Below, piece after piece: positions 34,775 to 43,883 of a stretch of DNA of 64,000 bases. The position numbers and the translations under genes were made by a program. The notes below the pieces were generated by a model. It had not been told where the DNA came from, did not search any database, and worked only from the letters and a program-made list of their open reading frames with translations. Position 1 is the stretch's first letter. The number at the start of each line of letters is the position of its first letter. The DNA comes from Brevundimonas sp. Leaf363 (GTDB taxonomy: Bacteria > Pseudomonadota > Alphaproteobacteria > Caulobacterales > Caulobacteraceae): contig NZ_LMPZ01000003.1 in the NCBI RefSeq assembly GCF_001424025.1, positions 222,501 through 286,500 of the forward strand, in the 5' to 3' direction.

Positions 34775-36220
34775 TCAGGCGACGGGCGCGTTGTCGCCCG
34801 TCCAGCCGCCGGCCAGAGCCTTGAAGACCGTGACCTGATAGCTGACCACCAGACCGTCCGACGCCGCCAGGGTGGCGTCGGCGGCGGCCAGGGTCCGTTC
34901 TGCGTCCAGCACCGTCAGGAAGCTGTCGGCGCCGGCGTCGAAACGCAGGCGTGACAGGCGGGCGGCGGTGGCGGCTTGGTCCCGCGCGGCGCGCAGGGCG
35001 GCGTTGCGGTCCAGCTCGTTGGCGTAGGCCGACAGGGCCGTCTCGGTTTCCTGAAGGGCCTCCAGCACCGTCTGGTCAAACGTCGCCAGGGCGGCGGCCG
35101 ACCCAGCGCTGGCCTGCTCGATGCGGGCGCGCGCGGCGAAGATGTTGGGGAAGGTCCAGGAGATCAGCGGGCCGAAGCCGAAGCGGAAGTTCTGGTTCTC
35201 GCCCAGGCCGCTGGCGTCCGATGCGGTCGAGCCGATCGAGCCGCCCAGGCTGATGCTGGGATAGAGGCTGGCCGTGGCGACATTAACGCGCGCGGCGGCG
35301 GCGGCGAGCTGACGCTCGGCCTGGCGCACATCGGGGCGGCGGGCCAGCAGCTGGGCGCCGTCGCCGACCGGGATCGGCTGCATCAGGCGCGGCGGCGTGG
35401 TGCAGGCGCGGGCTGAGGCATCGACGCTCTGCGGCGTCTGGCCGGTCAGGGTCGCCAGGCGGAAGACGGCGCTTTCGCGCTGTGCCAGCAGGCTGGGCAG
35501 GGCGGCTCGGCTGGACTCCAACGCCGAGCGAGCGCGGGCCACGTCCAGACCGTTGCCCGAGCCGGCGTCGAGCAGGCGCTGGGTCAGATCGACCGTGTTG
35601 GACTGCAGCTCGATGGTGCGCTGGGCGACCTCGATCTGGGCGTTGGCCGAGCAGGTGTCGGCATAGGCGCGGGCGGTCTCGGCGGCGACCGAGACACGCA
35701 CGATCTCCAGCGCGGCGGCGGCGGCGTCCGCATCGGCGCGGGCCGCGCGGATGCTGCTGGAGACGCGGCCGAACAGGTCGATCTCGTAGGAGACGTCGAG
35801 GCCGACGTCATAGCTGTCGTAGTCCGGCAGCGCCTGATCGTCGGGCAAGCCCTCGACCTGGGTGGACGAGCGCGACGCCCTGCCCCGCTGATACGAAGCG
35901 GACGTCTGGGTGCCGGGAAGACGCGCGGTGCGCGTCTCGCCCAGGACGGCGCGAACCTGGCGCAGGTTCTGGACCGCGGCCTCGATGTCGTTGTTCTCGG
36001 TCAGGGCCTGCTGGACCAGGGCGTCGAGCGCCGGGTCCGAGTAGAGCCGCCACCAGTCGTCGCGCGCGGTGGCGCTGGTCGTGGCCTCGGCGTCCTGGGA
36101 GATGAAGGCGCCCGACGCCTCAGGGGGGAGGCGGGCGTCGGGCGCCTTCGGCCCCACCGCGCAGGCCGCCTGGGAGAGGCTGACCAGAGCAACGGCGGAG
36201 AGGAGTGCAATACGGGTCAT
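34775..36220 (-). CDS. RND efflux outer-membrane lipoprotein (OprM/NodT family)
   Basis: A 481-residue outer-membrane factor. A lipoprotein signal (AACAVG) is followed by two OEP repeats: WWRLYSDPALDALVQQALTE starts the first, and ARRPDVRQAERQLAAAAARV and the long coiled coil near FDQTVLEALQETETALSAYA mark the second. It forms the trimeric exit duct for the pump. Its start overlaps the RND stop by one base (TGATG), so it is translated with the pump. Confidence 0.94.
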   Translation of the reverse strand: MTRIALLSAVALVSLSQAACAVGPKAPDARLPPEASGAFISQDAEATTSATARDDWWRLYSDPALDALVQQALTENNDIEAAVQNLRQVRAVLGETRTARLPGTQTSASYQRGRASRSSTQVEGLPDDQALPDYDSYDVGLDVSYEIDLFGRVSSSIRAARADADAAAAALEIVRVSVAAETARAYADTCSANAQIEVAQRTIELQSNTVDLTQRLLDAGSGNGLDVARARSALESSRAALPSLLAQRESAVFRLATLTGQTPQSVDASARACTTPPRLMQPIPVGDGAQLLARRPDVRQAERQLAAAAARVNVATASLYPSISLGGSIGSTASDASGLGENQNFRFGFGPLISWTFPNIFAARARIEQASAGSAAALATFDQTVLEALQETETALSAYANELDRNAALRAARDQAATAARLSRLRFDAGADSFLTVLDAERTLAAADATLAASDGLVVSYQVTVFKALAGGWTGDNAPVA

Positions 36221-39200
36221 CAGGCGGCGTCTCCCGCGGCCGGGGCCGCGCCGGTCGCCGGCGGATCGGCACGATCGTGCTCCGGCGTTCCGTAGGTGGT
36301 GGGCAAGGTCCGTTCCTTCTCGGGCGCCTTGGGCATGTAGCCCGCCAGCTTGCGCGAGATGACGTAGAAGACCGGCGTGAACAGCAGGCCGAACAGGGTC
36401 ACGCCCAGCATGCCGGAGAAGACGGCGGTGCCCAGCGACTGACGCATCTCGGCCCCGGGGCCCGTCGCCAGCATCAGCGGCACGACGCCGAAGATAAAGG
36501 CGAACGAGGTCATCAGGATCGGACGCAGGCGCGTCTGGGCGGCGCGCACGGCGGCGTCCCAGCGGCTGAGCCCCTCGTCCTCGGCCTGCTTGGCGAACTC
36601 CACGATCAGGATGGCGTTCTTGGCCGCAAGCGCGATCAGGACGACCAGGCCGATCTGGACCAGGATGTTGTTGTCCAGGCCCCGGATGTTGACCCCGATC
36701 ATGGCCGCCAGAATGCACATCGGCACGATCAGCACGACGGCCAGCGGCAGGGTGAAGGCCTCGTACTGAGCGGCCAGCACCAGGAAGACCAGCACCACGG
36801 CCATGGCGAAGACCACGGTCGCGCCGCCGGCGGACGCCTTCTCCTGCAAGGCCAGGCCGGTCCACTCGTAGGCGAAGCCGGCCGGCAGCGTGGCCTCGGC
36901 CAGTTGCTCCATCGACGCGATGGCCTGGCCGGAGGAAACGCCCTCCGCCGCTTGTCCTTGCAGCGTGGCCGCCGGGAACAGGTTGTAGCGGACGACGCGC
37001 GCCGGACCGGAGTCCTCGCGCAGGTTGGCGACAGAGCCGATCGGAACCATGGCGCCGGTGGCCGAGCGGGTCTTCAGATTTGCGATGTCGGCCATGTCGT
37101 CGCGCGCCGTCGGCTCCGCCTGAGCGGTCACCCGGAAGGTGCGGCCCAGGAAGTTGAAGTCGTTGACGTAGGACGAGCCCAGATAGACGCCCAGGGTGTT
37201 GAAGACGTCCGACGGCTGGACGCCCATCATCAGCGCCTTGTCACGGTCGACATCGGCGGCGATGCGCGGCGAGCCGGTGTTGTAGGTCGAGAAGACCTGC
37301 TGCACCTGATCGGGCGCCTGGGCGGCGGCGCCCATCATGGCGAAGGTGGCGCCTTCCAGCGCGCGGTAGCCCGCGCCGCCGGTGTCCTGGACCATCAGCT
37401 CGAAGCCGTTGCCGTTGCCCAGACCCTGAACAGCGGGCGGCGCGATGACGAAGATATTGGCGTCCTCGATGCCCGAGGTCGCGCCGGTGATGGCGCCCGC
37501 CAGGGCCGCGGCGCTCTGTTCGGCCGACTTGCGGTCGGCGAAGGCGTCGAGGCGCACGAAGATGGTCGCGGCGTTGGAGCCGAACGAGAAGCTGGTGCCG
37601 TCCAGGCCGGCGAAAGCGACCATGCCCTCTACGCCCTCGGTGGTCTTGATGATCTCCGAGGCGCGCTGCATCACGGCCTGGGTGCGTTCCAGCGAGGCGC
37701 CGGGCGGCAGTTGCACGACGCCGATCAGGAAGCCCTGATCCTGCTCCGGGATGAAGCCGGACGGGGTGTCGGTCAGACGCCAGGCGGTCAGGCCGAGCAG
37801 CACCGCATAGACCACCAGCATCAGGCCGACCGTACGCACCAGACGCGCGGTCAGGCGGCCGTAGCGGTCCGACAGCCAGTCGAAGCCCTGGTTGAACTTG
37901 CGTCCGGCATAGCCGCCGTAATAGGCGGCCGTGCCCAGCAGGCCGGGCTTGCGGTGATTGTCATGCGCCTTGTGCGGCTTCAGCAGCAGGGCGGCCATAG
38001 CCGGCGACAGCGTCAGCGACACGATCAGCGAGACCACCGAGGCCGTCGTGATGACGATGGCGAACTCGCGATAGAAGATGCCCGGGATCCCCGGCACGAA
38101 CATGGTCGGCACGAACACCGAGACCAGCACCAGGCCGATCGAGATCAGGGCGCCCGAGACCTCCTGCATCGACCGATAGGCCGCCTCCTTGGGCGTCAGC
38201 CCCTCGCGGATGTATCGCTCCACGTTTTCGACCACGACGATGGCGTCGTCGACGACGATGCCGACGGCCAGAACCAGGGCGAACAGGCTGAGCGAGTTGA
38301 TCGAATAGCCGAGCGCCAACTGGACCGCGAAGGTGGCGACCAGGGCGACCGGGATGGCCACGATCGGAATGATGGCGGCGCGCCAGGTCTGCAGGAAGAC
38401 CAGCACGACCAGAACCACCAGCACGACGGCTTCCAGCAGGGTGTGCTGAACCGACTCAACCGAGGCGGCGACGAACTCCGTGGGGTTGTAGGCGACCTGT
38501 ACGGCCATGCCGGCGGGCAGCTCCGTGCGCAGCGCCTCGACTTCGGCCTGCACGCGCTCGGCGGTGCCCAGGGCGTTGGCGCCGGGCTGCTGGACGATGG
38601 CGATGCCCACGCCCTGCTGGCCGTCAAAGAAGCCGCGGATGCCGTAATCCTGGGCGCCCAGTTCGACACGCGCGACGTCGCGGACGCGGGTGACGCGGCC
38701 CTCGGCGTCGGTCTTGATGACGATGTCGGAGAACTGCTGGGGGTCGGTCAGGCGGCCTTGCACCTGCACCGGCAGCTGGAAGGCGGCGGCGTTGGTGGCG
38801 AAGGGGGGCTGGCCGATGGCGCCGGCGGCGGCCTGGACGTTCTGGGCGCGCAGAGCGGTGATGATGTCGGAGCCGGTCAGATTGCGCTCGGCCGCCTTGG
38901 CCGGGTCGATCCAGACGCGCATCGAATAGTTGCCGCCGCCGAACACCTGGACGGCGCCGACGCCGTCGATCCGCAGCAGGCGGTCGCGCAGCACCGATTG
39001 GGCGTAGTTGCCGACGTAATCGTTATCCAGCGTCTTACCGGGCGAAGTCAGGCCCAGGATCATCAGGAAGCCGCTCTCCTGCTTGTTCACCGTGACGCCG
39101 ACCTGACGGACGGCTTCGGGCAGGCGGGGTTCGGCCAGGGCGACGCGATTCTGGACCAGCACCTGGGCCGCATCCAGATCGGTGCCCGGATTGAAGGTGA

Positions 39201-39480
39201 CGGTGATCGCCACCGCCCCGTCCGAGGTCGAGGAGGACGAGATGTAGAGCATCCCCTCGACGCCGTTCACCTCCTGCTCGATCGGCGCGGCGACGGTCTC
39301 GGCCAGAGTCTCGGCCGAGGCGCCCGCATAGGCGGTGTTGATGGTGATCGTGGGCGGCGCGATCTCCGGATACTGCGACAGCGGCAGCAGCGGATAGGCG
39401 AAGACGCCCACCAGGGTGATGAACACCGCGATCACGGCCGCGAAGATCGGCCGATCGATGAAGAAGCGTGAGATGTTCAT
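36220..39480 (-). CDS. RND multidrug efflux transporter (HAE-1 family)
   Basis: A 1086-residue inner-membrane proton/drug antiporter of the AcrB/MexB type. It starts MNISRFFIDRPIFAAVIAVF with the usual first helix, has two periplasmic loops, and carries the proton-relay acidic pair in VVDDAIVVVENVERY. Twelve membrane segments are expected from length and pattern. The C-terminus is a short polar tail. It takes hydrophobic drugs from the periplasm and passes them to the outer-membrane duct. Middle gene of the operon. Confidence 0.96.
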   Translation of the reverse strand: MNISRFFIDRPIFAAVIAVFITLVGVFAYPLLPLSQYPEIAPPTITINTAYAGASAETLAETVAAPIEQEVNGVEGMLYISSSSTSDGAVAITVTFNPGTDLDAAQVLVQNRVALAEPRLPEAVRQVGVTVNKQESGFLMILGLTSPGKTLDNDYVGNYAQSVLRDRLLRIDGVGAVQVFGGGNYSMRVWIDPAKAAERNLTGSDIITALRAQNVQAAAGAIGQPPFATNAAAFQLPVQVQGRLTDPQQFSDIVIKTDAEGRVTRVRDVARVELGAQDYGIRGFFDGQQGVGIAIVQQPGANALGTAERVQAEVEALRTELPAGMAVQVAYNPTEFVAASVESVQHTLLEAVVLVVLVVLVFLQTWRAAIIPIVAIPVALVATFAVQLALGYSINSLSLFALVLAVGIVVDDAIVVVENVERYIREGLTPKEAAYRSMQEVSGALISIGLVLVSVFVPTMFVPGIPGIFYREFAIVITTASVVSLIVSLTLSPAMAALLLKPHKAHDNHRKPGLLGTAAYYGGYAGRKFNQGFDWLSDRYGRLTARLVRTVGLMLVVYAVLLGLTAWRLTDTPSGFIPEQDQGFLIGVVQLPPGASLERTQAVMQRASEIIKTTEGVEGMVAFAGLDGTSFSFGSNAATIFVRLDAFADRKSAEQSAAALAGAITGATSGIEDANIFVIAPPAVQGLGNGNGFELMVQDTGGAGYRALEGATFAMMGAAAQAPDQVQQVFSTYNTGSPRIAADVDRDKALMMGVQPSDVFNTLGVYLGSSYVNDFNFLGRTFRVTAQAEPTARDDMADIANLKTRSATGAMVPIGSVANLREDSGPARVVRYNLFPAATLQGQAAEGVSSGQAIASMEQLAEATLPAGFAYEWTGLALQEKASAGGATVVFAMAVVLVFLVLAAQYEAFTLPLAVVLIVPMCILAAMIGVNIRGLDNNILVQIGLVVLIALAAKNAILIVEFAKQAEDEGLSRWDAAVRAAQTRLRPILMTSFAFIFGVVPLMLATGPGAEMRQSLGTAVFSGMLGVTLFGLLFTPVFYVISRKLAGYMPKAPEKERTLPTTYGTPEHDRADPPATGAAPAAGDAA

Positions 39481-39487
39481 GTCTGGA

Positions 39488-40681
39488 TCAGTCGCCGGCG
39501 ACGTTGGCGAAGGTGGCGCTGGAGGCCGGGGCCGCCTGCGTCACCGTCTGGGTGGCTTGCTGGGCGACCGGCTCGATGCGGCCGTTGACCGGCTTGATCT
39601 TGGCTCCCGGCTGCTGAACGCGTTGCAGGCCGGCGATGATGACGCGGTCATTGGCCTGCAGGCCCGAACGGACCACCCGCAGACCGTCGACCAGCGGCCC
39701 CAGCTGGACCGGGCGCGGCGCGGCCGTGCCGTCGGCGTTCATGACATAGACGACGCGGCGAGCCTGATCGGTGGCGATGGCCGCGTCGGGCACCAGCATC
39801 GCCTGATAGCTGCCCGAACCGGCGAGACGCGCCTGGCCGAACATCCCCGGCTTCAGGAAGTTGTCGGCGTTCGCCACAACGGCGCGCAGGCGCACCACGC
39901 CCGAGGCCGTGTCGATGGCGTTGTCAGTGAAGTCCAGCGTGCCCGCGCGGCTGAAGTTGGCTTCGTCCTGCAGGCGGATCTGGATGGGCGCCGCGCCCTG
40001 GCGGGCCTGACGCTGATACTTCAGCAGCACCGCCTCGGAGCCGTCGAAGGTGAAGTAGATGGGCGAGGCGGCGACGATGGTCGTCAGCAGGTCGCCGGCC
40101 GAAGAGCCGCCGGCCACCAGGTTGCCGGCGTCGACGCGGCGGTCGGAAACCCGGCCGGTGATGGGAGCCGTGACGCGCGTGAACTCGACATCCAGGCGGC
40201 GGGCGCGAACGGCGGCGTTGGCGGCCGCGACCGCCGCCTGGGCCGTCTGCACGCCGCTGCGGGCCGTATCGGCCTCGGCTTGCGAGACCGCCTGCGACGC
40301 CAGCAGCGTTTCGGCGCGGGCGGCTTGGCTGCGGGCCAGGGCCAGTTGGGCGTTGGCCTGGGCCAGTTGCGCCTGGGCGGCTTGCAGGGCGGCCTGTGCC
40401 GGGCGCGGGTCAAGCGTGAACAGCAGTTGACCGCGCTGAACGACCTGGCCGTCGCGGAAGTGGACCTGCTGAACATAGCCGCCGACGCGGGCGCGAACCT
40501 CTACCTCCTGCGGCGCTTCGAAGCGTCCGGTGAAGTCGTCCCAGTCCTGCACCGTACGGACCAGCGGCTGGGCCACCGTCACCGAAGCCGGCGGCGGGGT
40601 CTGAGCCTCGCTGCGTGGCGCACAGCCGTAGTTCAAGCTCATGAGCAGGGCCGAGGCCGCCAGCATGGCTACCGTGCGCAT
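39488..40681 (-). CDS. RND efflux periplasmic adaptor lipoprotein
   Basis: A 397-residue membrane fusion protein. The signal ends at a possible lipid-bound Cys20 (NYGC). The lipoyl/hairpin region includes EVEVRARVGGYVQQVHFRDG and a long Ala/Gln-rich coiled coil; FTRVTAPITGRVSDRRVDAG completes the lipoyl domain. First gene of the operon, 7 nt before the RND gene. The ATG at 40681 has GGAG upstream and is chosen over an unsupported 22-residue extension. Confidence 0.94.
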   Translation of the reverse strand: MRTVAMLAASALLMSLNYGCAPRSEAQTPPPASVTVAQPLVRTVQDWDDFTGRFEAPQEVEVRARVGGYVQQVHFRDGQVVQRGQLLFTLDPRPAQAALQAAQAQLAQANAQLALARSQAARAETLLASQAVSQAEADTARSGVQTAQAAVAAANAAVRARRLDVEFTRVTAPITGRVSDRRVDAGNLVAGGSSAGDLLTTIVAASPIYFTFDGSEAVLLKYQRQARQGAAPIQIRLQDEANFSRAGTLDFTDNAIDTASGVVRLRAVVANADNFLKPGMFGQARLAGSGSYQAMLVPDAAIATDQARRVVYVMNADGTAAPRPVQLGPLVDGLRVVRSGLQANDRVIIAGLQRVQQPGAKIKPVNGRIEPVAQQATQTVTQAAPASSATFANVAGD

Positions 40682-40774
40682 TCGCGCTTCTCCGTGTTCG
40701 ATTAGTCTGCAACAGACGACACACGGCGGGGGAGGCCATGTCATCATCCGGTGACATGGGCCGATCCGCAGCGC

Positions 40775-40794
40775 TTGTCAACACGCGTTGACAA
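40775..40794. promoter_or_regulatory. TetR operator between efflux operon and its regulator
   Basis: TTGTCAACACGCGTTGACAA has two perfect 8-bp arms and a 4-nt centre. TTGACA occurs on both strands inside it, so it overlaps a -35 element in each direction: 40788-40793 toward tetR (with GCTATT as -10 at about 40813) and 40776-40781 toward the efflux operon. A repressor here would control both. Confidence 0.7.
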
Positions 40795-40831
40795 AGCCAT
40801 ATAGGCCTTGGGGCTATTGACTGGACACGCC

Positions 40832-41404
40832 GTGGATTGTTGCCCGCCTTTTACCCGTCGCCGGGACGCCGCCGCCACACGCGGCGCGATTCTCGACGCC
40901 GCCCTGATCCGTTTTGCCGCTGAAAGCTACGACGACGTCGGCATGCGCGACATCGCGCGTGACGTGGGCGTCGATGCGGCGCTGGTCAGCCGCTACTTCG
41001 GTTCAAAGGAGGATCTGTTCGTGGCCGTCCTGGACGGTTGCGACAACGGTTCGACGCTTATGAGCGGCGATAGGGCCACGTGGGGCCAGCGCGTCGCGCG
41101 CGAGCTGGTCTACGAGCGCAAGCCCGAGTCGAAGTTGCGGGGCATGTTGATCATGCTGCGCTCGATCAGTTCGGCAAAGGCGAGCGAACTGGTCCAGCGT
41201 TCGGCGGATGAGCGCTTCCACGGGCCGTTCGCCGCATGGGTCGGCGAGCCGGACGGCGCGGTGCGCGCACGCCTGGCCGCCGGACTGATCATGGGCATCG
41301 CCATCGGCCGCGAACTCAGCGGCGGTTTCAACATGACGACCGAGCAGTGCGAACTGATGTGCAGCCGCTTGGCCGTGACCCTTCAGGGTTTCATCGACGG
41401 CTGA
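40832..41404 (+). CDS. TetR-family regulator of the RND efflux operon
   Basis: A 190-residue repressor with helix-turn-helix VGMRDIARDVGVDAALVSRYFGSKEDLF near the N-terminus. It is divergent from the adaptor gene, the usual layout of local efflux repressors. The start is placed at the GTG at 40832 because the longer TTG start (40808) would lie upstream of the predicted transcription start. The effector is probably a pump substrate; that is inference. Confidence 0.86.
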   Translation: MDCCPPFTRRRDAAATRGAILDAALIRFAAESYDDVGMRDIARDVGVDAALVSRYFGSKEDLFVAVLDGCDNGSTLMSGDRATWGQRVARELVYERKPESKLRGMLIMLRSISSAKASELVQRSADERFHGPFAAWVGEPDGAVRARLAAGLIMGIAIGRELSGGFNMTTEQCELMCSRLAVTLQGFIDG

Positions 41405-41467
41405 CGTTCGCCGGGTGCGGATCGCGATTTGCCGGGCCATGCGGCCGGGCCTAGGTTGGCGCCGATC

Positions 41468-42214
41468 ATGAACGCCGTCGTCGTCCAGCTTCGTCCCCAG
41501 TCGATCGATTGCGGGGTCAGCCGCCGCGAGACCGCCTGCGCCGAATGCGGCGCGCGCGCCTTCAGCGTCTGCGACGATCTGGCCGAGGCCGATCTCGAAC
41601 GGCTGGATTCGCTGGCCGAGACGGTCCGGTTCGCGCCGGGCGAAGTGCTGGTCCGTGAGGGCGACCCGGCGACGAAGCTGTTCAACCTGACGGGCGGCTC
41701 GGCGCGGGTGTTCAAGCTGATGCCCGATGGACGCCGCCAGATCGTCGGCTTCCTGTTCGCCGGCGACTTTCTCGGTCTGGCGACAGGGAAAACGTACGCC
41801 TTCTCCGCCGAGGCGATCGAGCCGACCACCGCCTGCCGCTTCAACCGCGCCGCCTATCGGGCCCTGATCGACGACAGCCCGGCGCTGGGCTCGGCATTGC
41901 TGGAGCGGGCGCGGCACGAGCTGGCGGCGGCGCAGAACCAGATGCTGCTGCTGGGCCGCAAGACGGCGCAGGAGCGGATCGCGTCCTTCCTGCTCGACCT
42001 GGCCGAGCGCGACCCTATGCGTGCGCAAGCGCCGGATGCTCTGCACCTGCCCATGACGCGGACAGACATCGCCGATTGCCTGGGCCTGACCATCGAGACG
42101 GTCAGCCGGACGCTGACACTGCTGAAAACCTCGGGCGTCATCCGCATGACCACCCTGTCGAGTCTGGAACTGCGCGATCCGGTCCGGCTGCGCGAGATCG
42201 CGGAAGGCCTATAG
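41468..42214 (+). CDS. FNR-type oxygen-sensing transcription factor
   Basis: A 248-residue Crp/Fnr regulator. Four Cys fit an oxygen-labile 4Fe-4S cluster: Cys24, Cys27 and Cys35 (C-x2-C-x7-C, the FnrN/Anr spacing) and Cys123. The cNMP-like barrel follows and the helix-turn-helix has TIETVSR, the E-SR recognition residues of FNR that read TTGAT. It therefore should bind the TTGAT-N4-ATCAA box at 45542-45555 between cydDC and cydAB. A perfect such box was not seen before its own start. Confidence 0.9.
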   Translation: MNAVVVQLRPQSIDCGVSRRETACAECGARAFSVCDDLAEADLERLDSLAETVRFAPGEVLVREGDPATKLFNLTGGSARVFKLMPDGRRQIVGFLFAGDFLGLATGKTYAFSAEAIEPTTACRFNRAAYRALIDDSPALGSALLERARHELAAAQNQMLLLGRKTAQERIASFLLDLAERDPMRAQAPDALHLPMTRTDIADCLGLTIETVSRTLTLLKTSGVIRMTTLSSLELRDPVRLREIAEGL

Positions 42215-42269
42215 GCCGAAATCGGTTCGGCTGACGCATTCCGGCCGGGCTCAGATTTCGGCCAAACGA

Positions 42270-43883
42270 TCAGGCCGACTGCAGGCGCGCGTTCGGCGCG
42301 GCGCGGACCGACACCGTCTGATCACACAGCCTCAGCGGCGCGGGACGGTGGCTGGCCAGGATCAGCCCCTGCCCTGTCCGCTTCAGATGCGCCTGAACCC
42401 CCGCCAGCACGCGCTGCTCGGTCGCCTCGTCCAGCCCCTCGGTCGGTTCGTCCAGCACCAGCCACGGCGCGTCACGCAGATAGGCCCGCGCCAGCGTCAG
42501 CCGCCGCCGCTCGCCGCCCGACAGCCGCGCCCCGTTGGGGCCGACAGGCGACGCCAGCCCCTCGCGCCCGAACCGTTCGGCCAGCCCGACGGCCTCCAGC
42601 ACGGCCCACAGCTCGGCCGTTTCGGCGCTCGGCTTGGCCAGCCGCAGATTGGCGCCGACGTCGGCGTCCAGCAGGGTGATGGTCTGGGGGCAATAGGCGA
42701 ACATCGGGCGCGACGCCTCGGAAGACAGTCGCCCGACCGGCGCGCCGCCGACCCTCAGGGCGCCGTCGTCTGCGGGCCGCAGCCCCATCAGCCGCTCGAT
42801 CAGTTGCGTCTTGCCGACCCCCGACACGCCCAGCACCGCCAGCCGCGCCGGCGGCGCCAGGGGCAGGTCCAGACCGGGCGCCTGGATAGCGGCGCCGACG
42901 GGCTGTTCGCTCGCGGCGGGCGCGGGTTCGGTCAGTTCGGCCAGACGGTCCAGCGCGGCGTCAGCTTCACCCGCCTGCAACAGGGCGGCCGCCAGCCCGC
43001 CGGCCGCCTCCACGCCGGCGACGGCGGCCAGCGTCGCCAACGCTGTAAGGGCCAAGGGCGCGCCTTGCGCTACGATCAGCACGCCGCCGGCGGTCAGACC
43101 GGTAACCGCCCATTGCCAAGCGCTGACACGTCCCTCGGCGGCGGCGAGGGCTACACGAGCCTGGTCCACGCCCTCGGCGGCGTGGGCCACGCGATCCTGG
43201 GCCCAGCCGATCAGGTCGTAGGCCTTCAGCTCGGGCGCGGCTGCCTCCAGCGCAGCGACCTCGGCCTTGAGGCGGCCGCTCTCGTGGCGAAGACGTCGGC
43301 TTGTCTCGGCGACGCGCCGCCCCAGCAGCGAGGCTGCGGATATGGCGGCGCCCATGCCGGCCAGGATGACCAGCGCAGCCCACGGCGTGGCGAGTGCGCT
43401 CAGCGTCAACGCGACGACGGCCCCGGCGCCGAGGCTCCATGGCGCGGAGGCGCGGACCAGCCGGGTCTGCAGGGCGTCGATATCCTGAACCAGCCGATTG
43501 GCAGCGTCGCCGGCCGCCAGCGCCATGGCCCGGTGCGGCGCGCCGGACGCGAGGGTCGCGTAAAGCCGGGGCCGCAGCCGCGCGAGCACCAGCAGCGCGG
43601 CATCATGCCCCGCCACTCGCTCGACGTATCGCGCGCCGGTCCGCAGGATGGCCAGCAGGCGGATGCACGCGGCGGGCAGCAGATAGTTGAACAGCTGGAC
43701 GGCGGCCAGACCGCCCGTCCCGGCGAGCGCCGCACCGACGATGAACCAGCCGGAGACGCCCAGCAGCGCTACGGACGCCAGGGCCAGCACCGCGCCGGCC
43801 CCCGCCGCGACCGCCAGGCGCAGGCCCTGCCGCCGGCTCTCGCGACGCACGACGTCCAGCAGATCGTCCCGCGCGCCGGTCAC
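42270..43883 (-). CDS. cydC: ABC transporter CydC (cytochrome bd assembly)
   Basis: A 537-residue ABC half-transporter with six membrane segments and a C-terminal ATPase: Walker A GVSGVGKT, signature LSGGERRRL and Walker B WLVLDEP. With CydD it exports glutathione and cysteine and is needed to mature cytochrome bd. Its start overlaps the cydD stop by ATGA. Convergent with fnr across a 55-nt gap. Confidence 0.93.
   Translation of the reverse strand: MTGARDDLLDVVRRESRRQGLRLAVAAGAGAVLALASVALLGVSGWFIVGAALAGTGGLAAVQLFNYLLPAACIRLLAILRTGARYVERVAGHDAALLVLARLRPRLYATLASGAPHRAMALAAGDAANRLVQDIDALQTRLVRASAPWSLGAGAVVALTLSALATPWAALVILAGMGAAISAASLLGRRVAETSRRLRHESGRLKAEVAALEAAAPELKAYDLIGWAQDRVAHAAEGVDQARVALAAAEGRVSAWQWAVTGLTAGGVLIVAQGAPLALTALATLAAVAGVEAAGGLAAALLQAGEADAALDRLAELTEPAPAASEQPVGAAIQAPGLDLPLAPPARLAVLGVSGVGKTQLIERLMGLRPADDGALRVGGAPVGRLSSEASRPMFAYCPQTITLLDADVGANLRLAKPSAETAELWAVLEAVGLAERFGREGLASPVGPNGARLSGGERRRLTLARAYLRDAPWLVLDEPTEGLDEATEQRVLAGVQAHLKRTGQGLILASHRPAPLRLCDQTVSVRAAPNARLQSA

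Noticed and set aside
36205..39471. A 1088-codon open frame antisense to the RND transporter
   Set aside because: It is rich in His, Asp, Gln and Arg with no domain, and mirrors the strong third-position GC of the real gene. The minus-strand protein is a clear AcrB-type pump.
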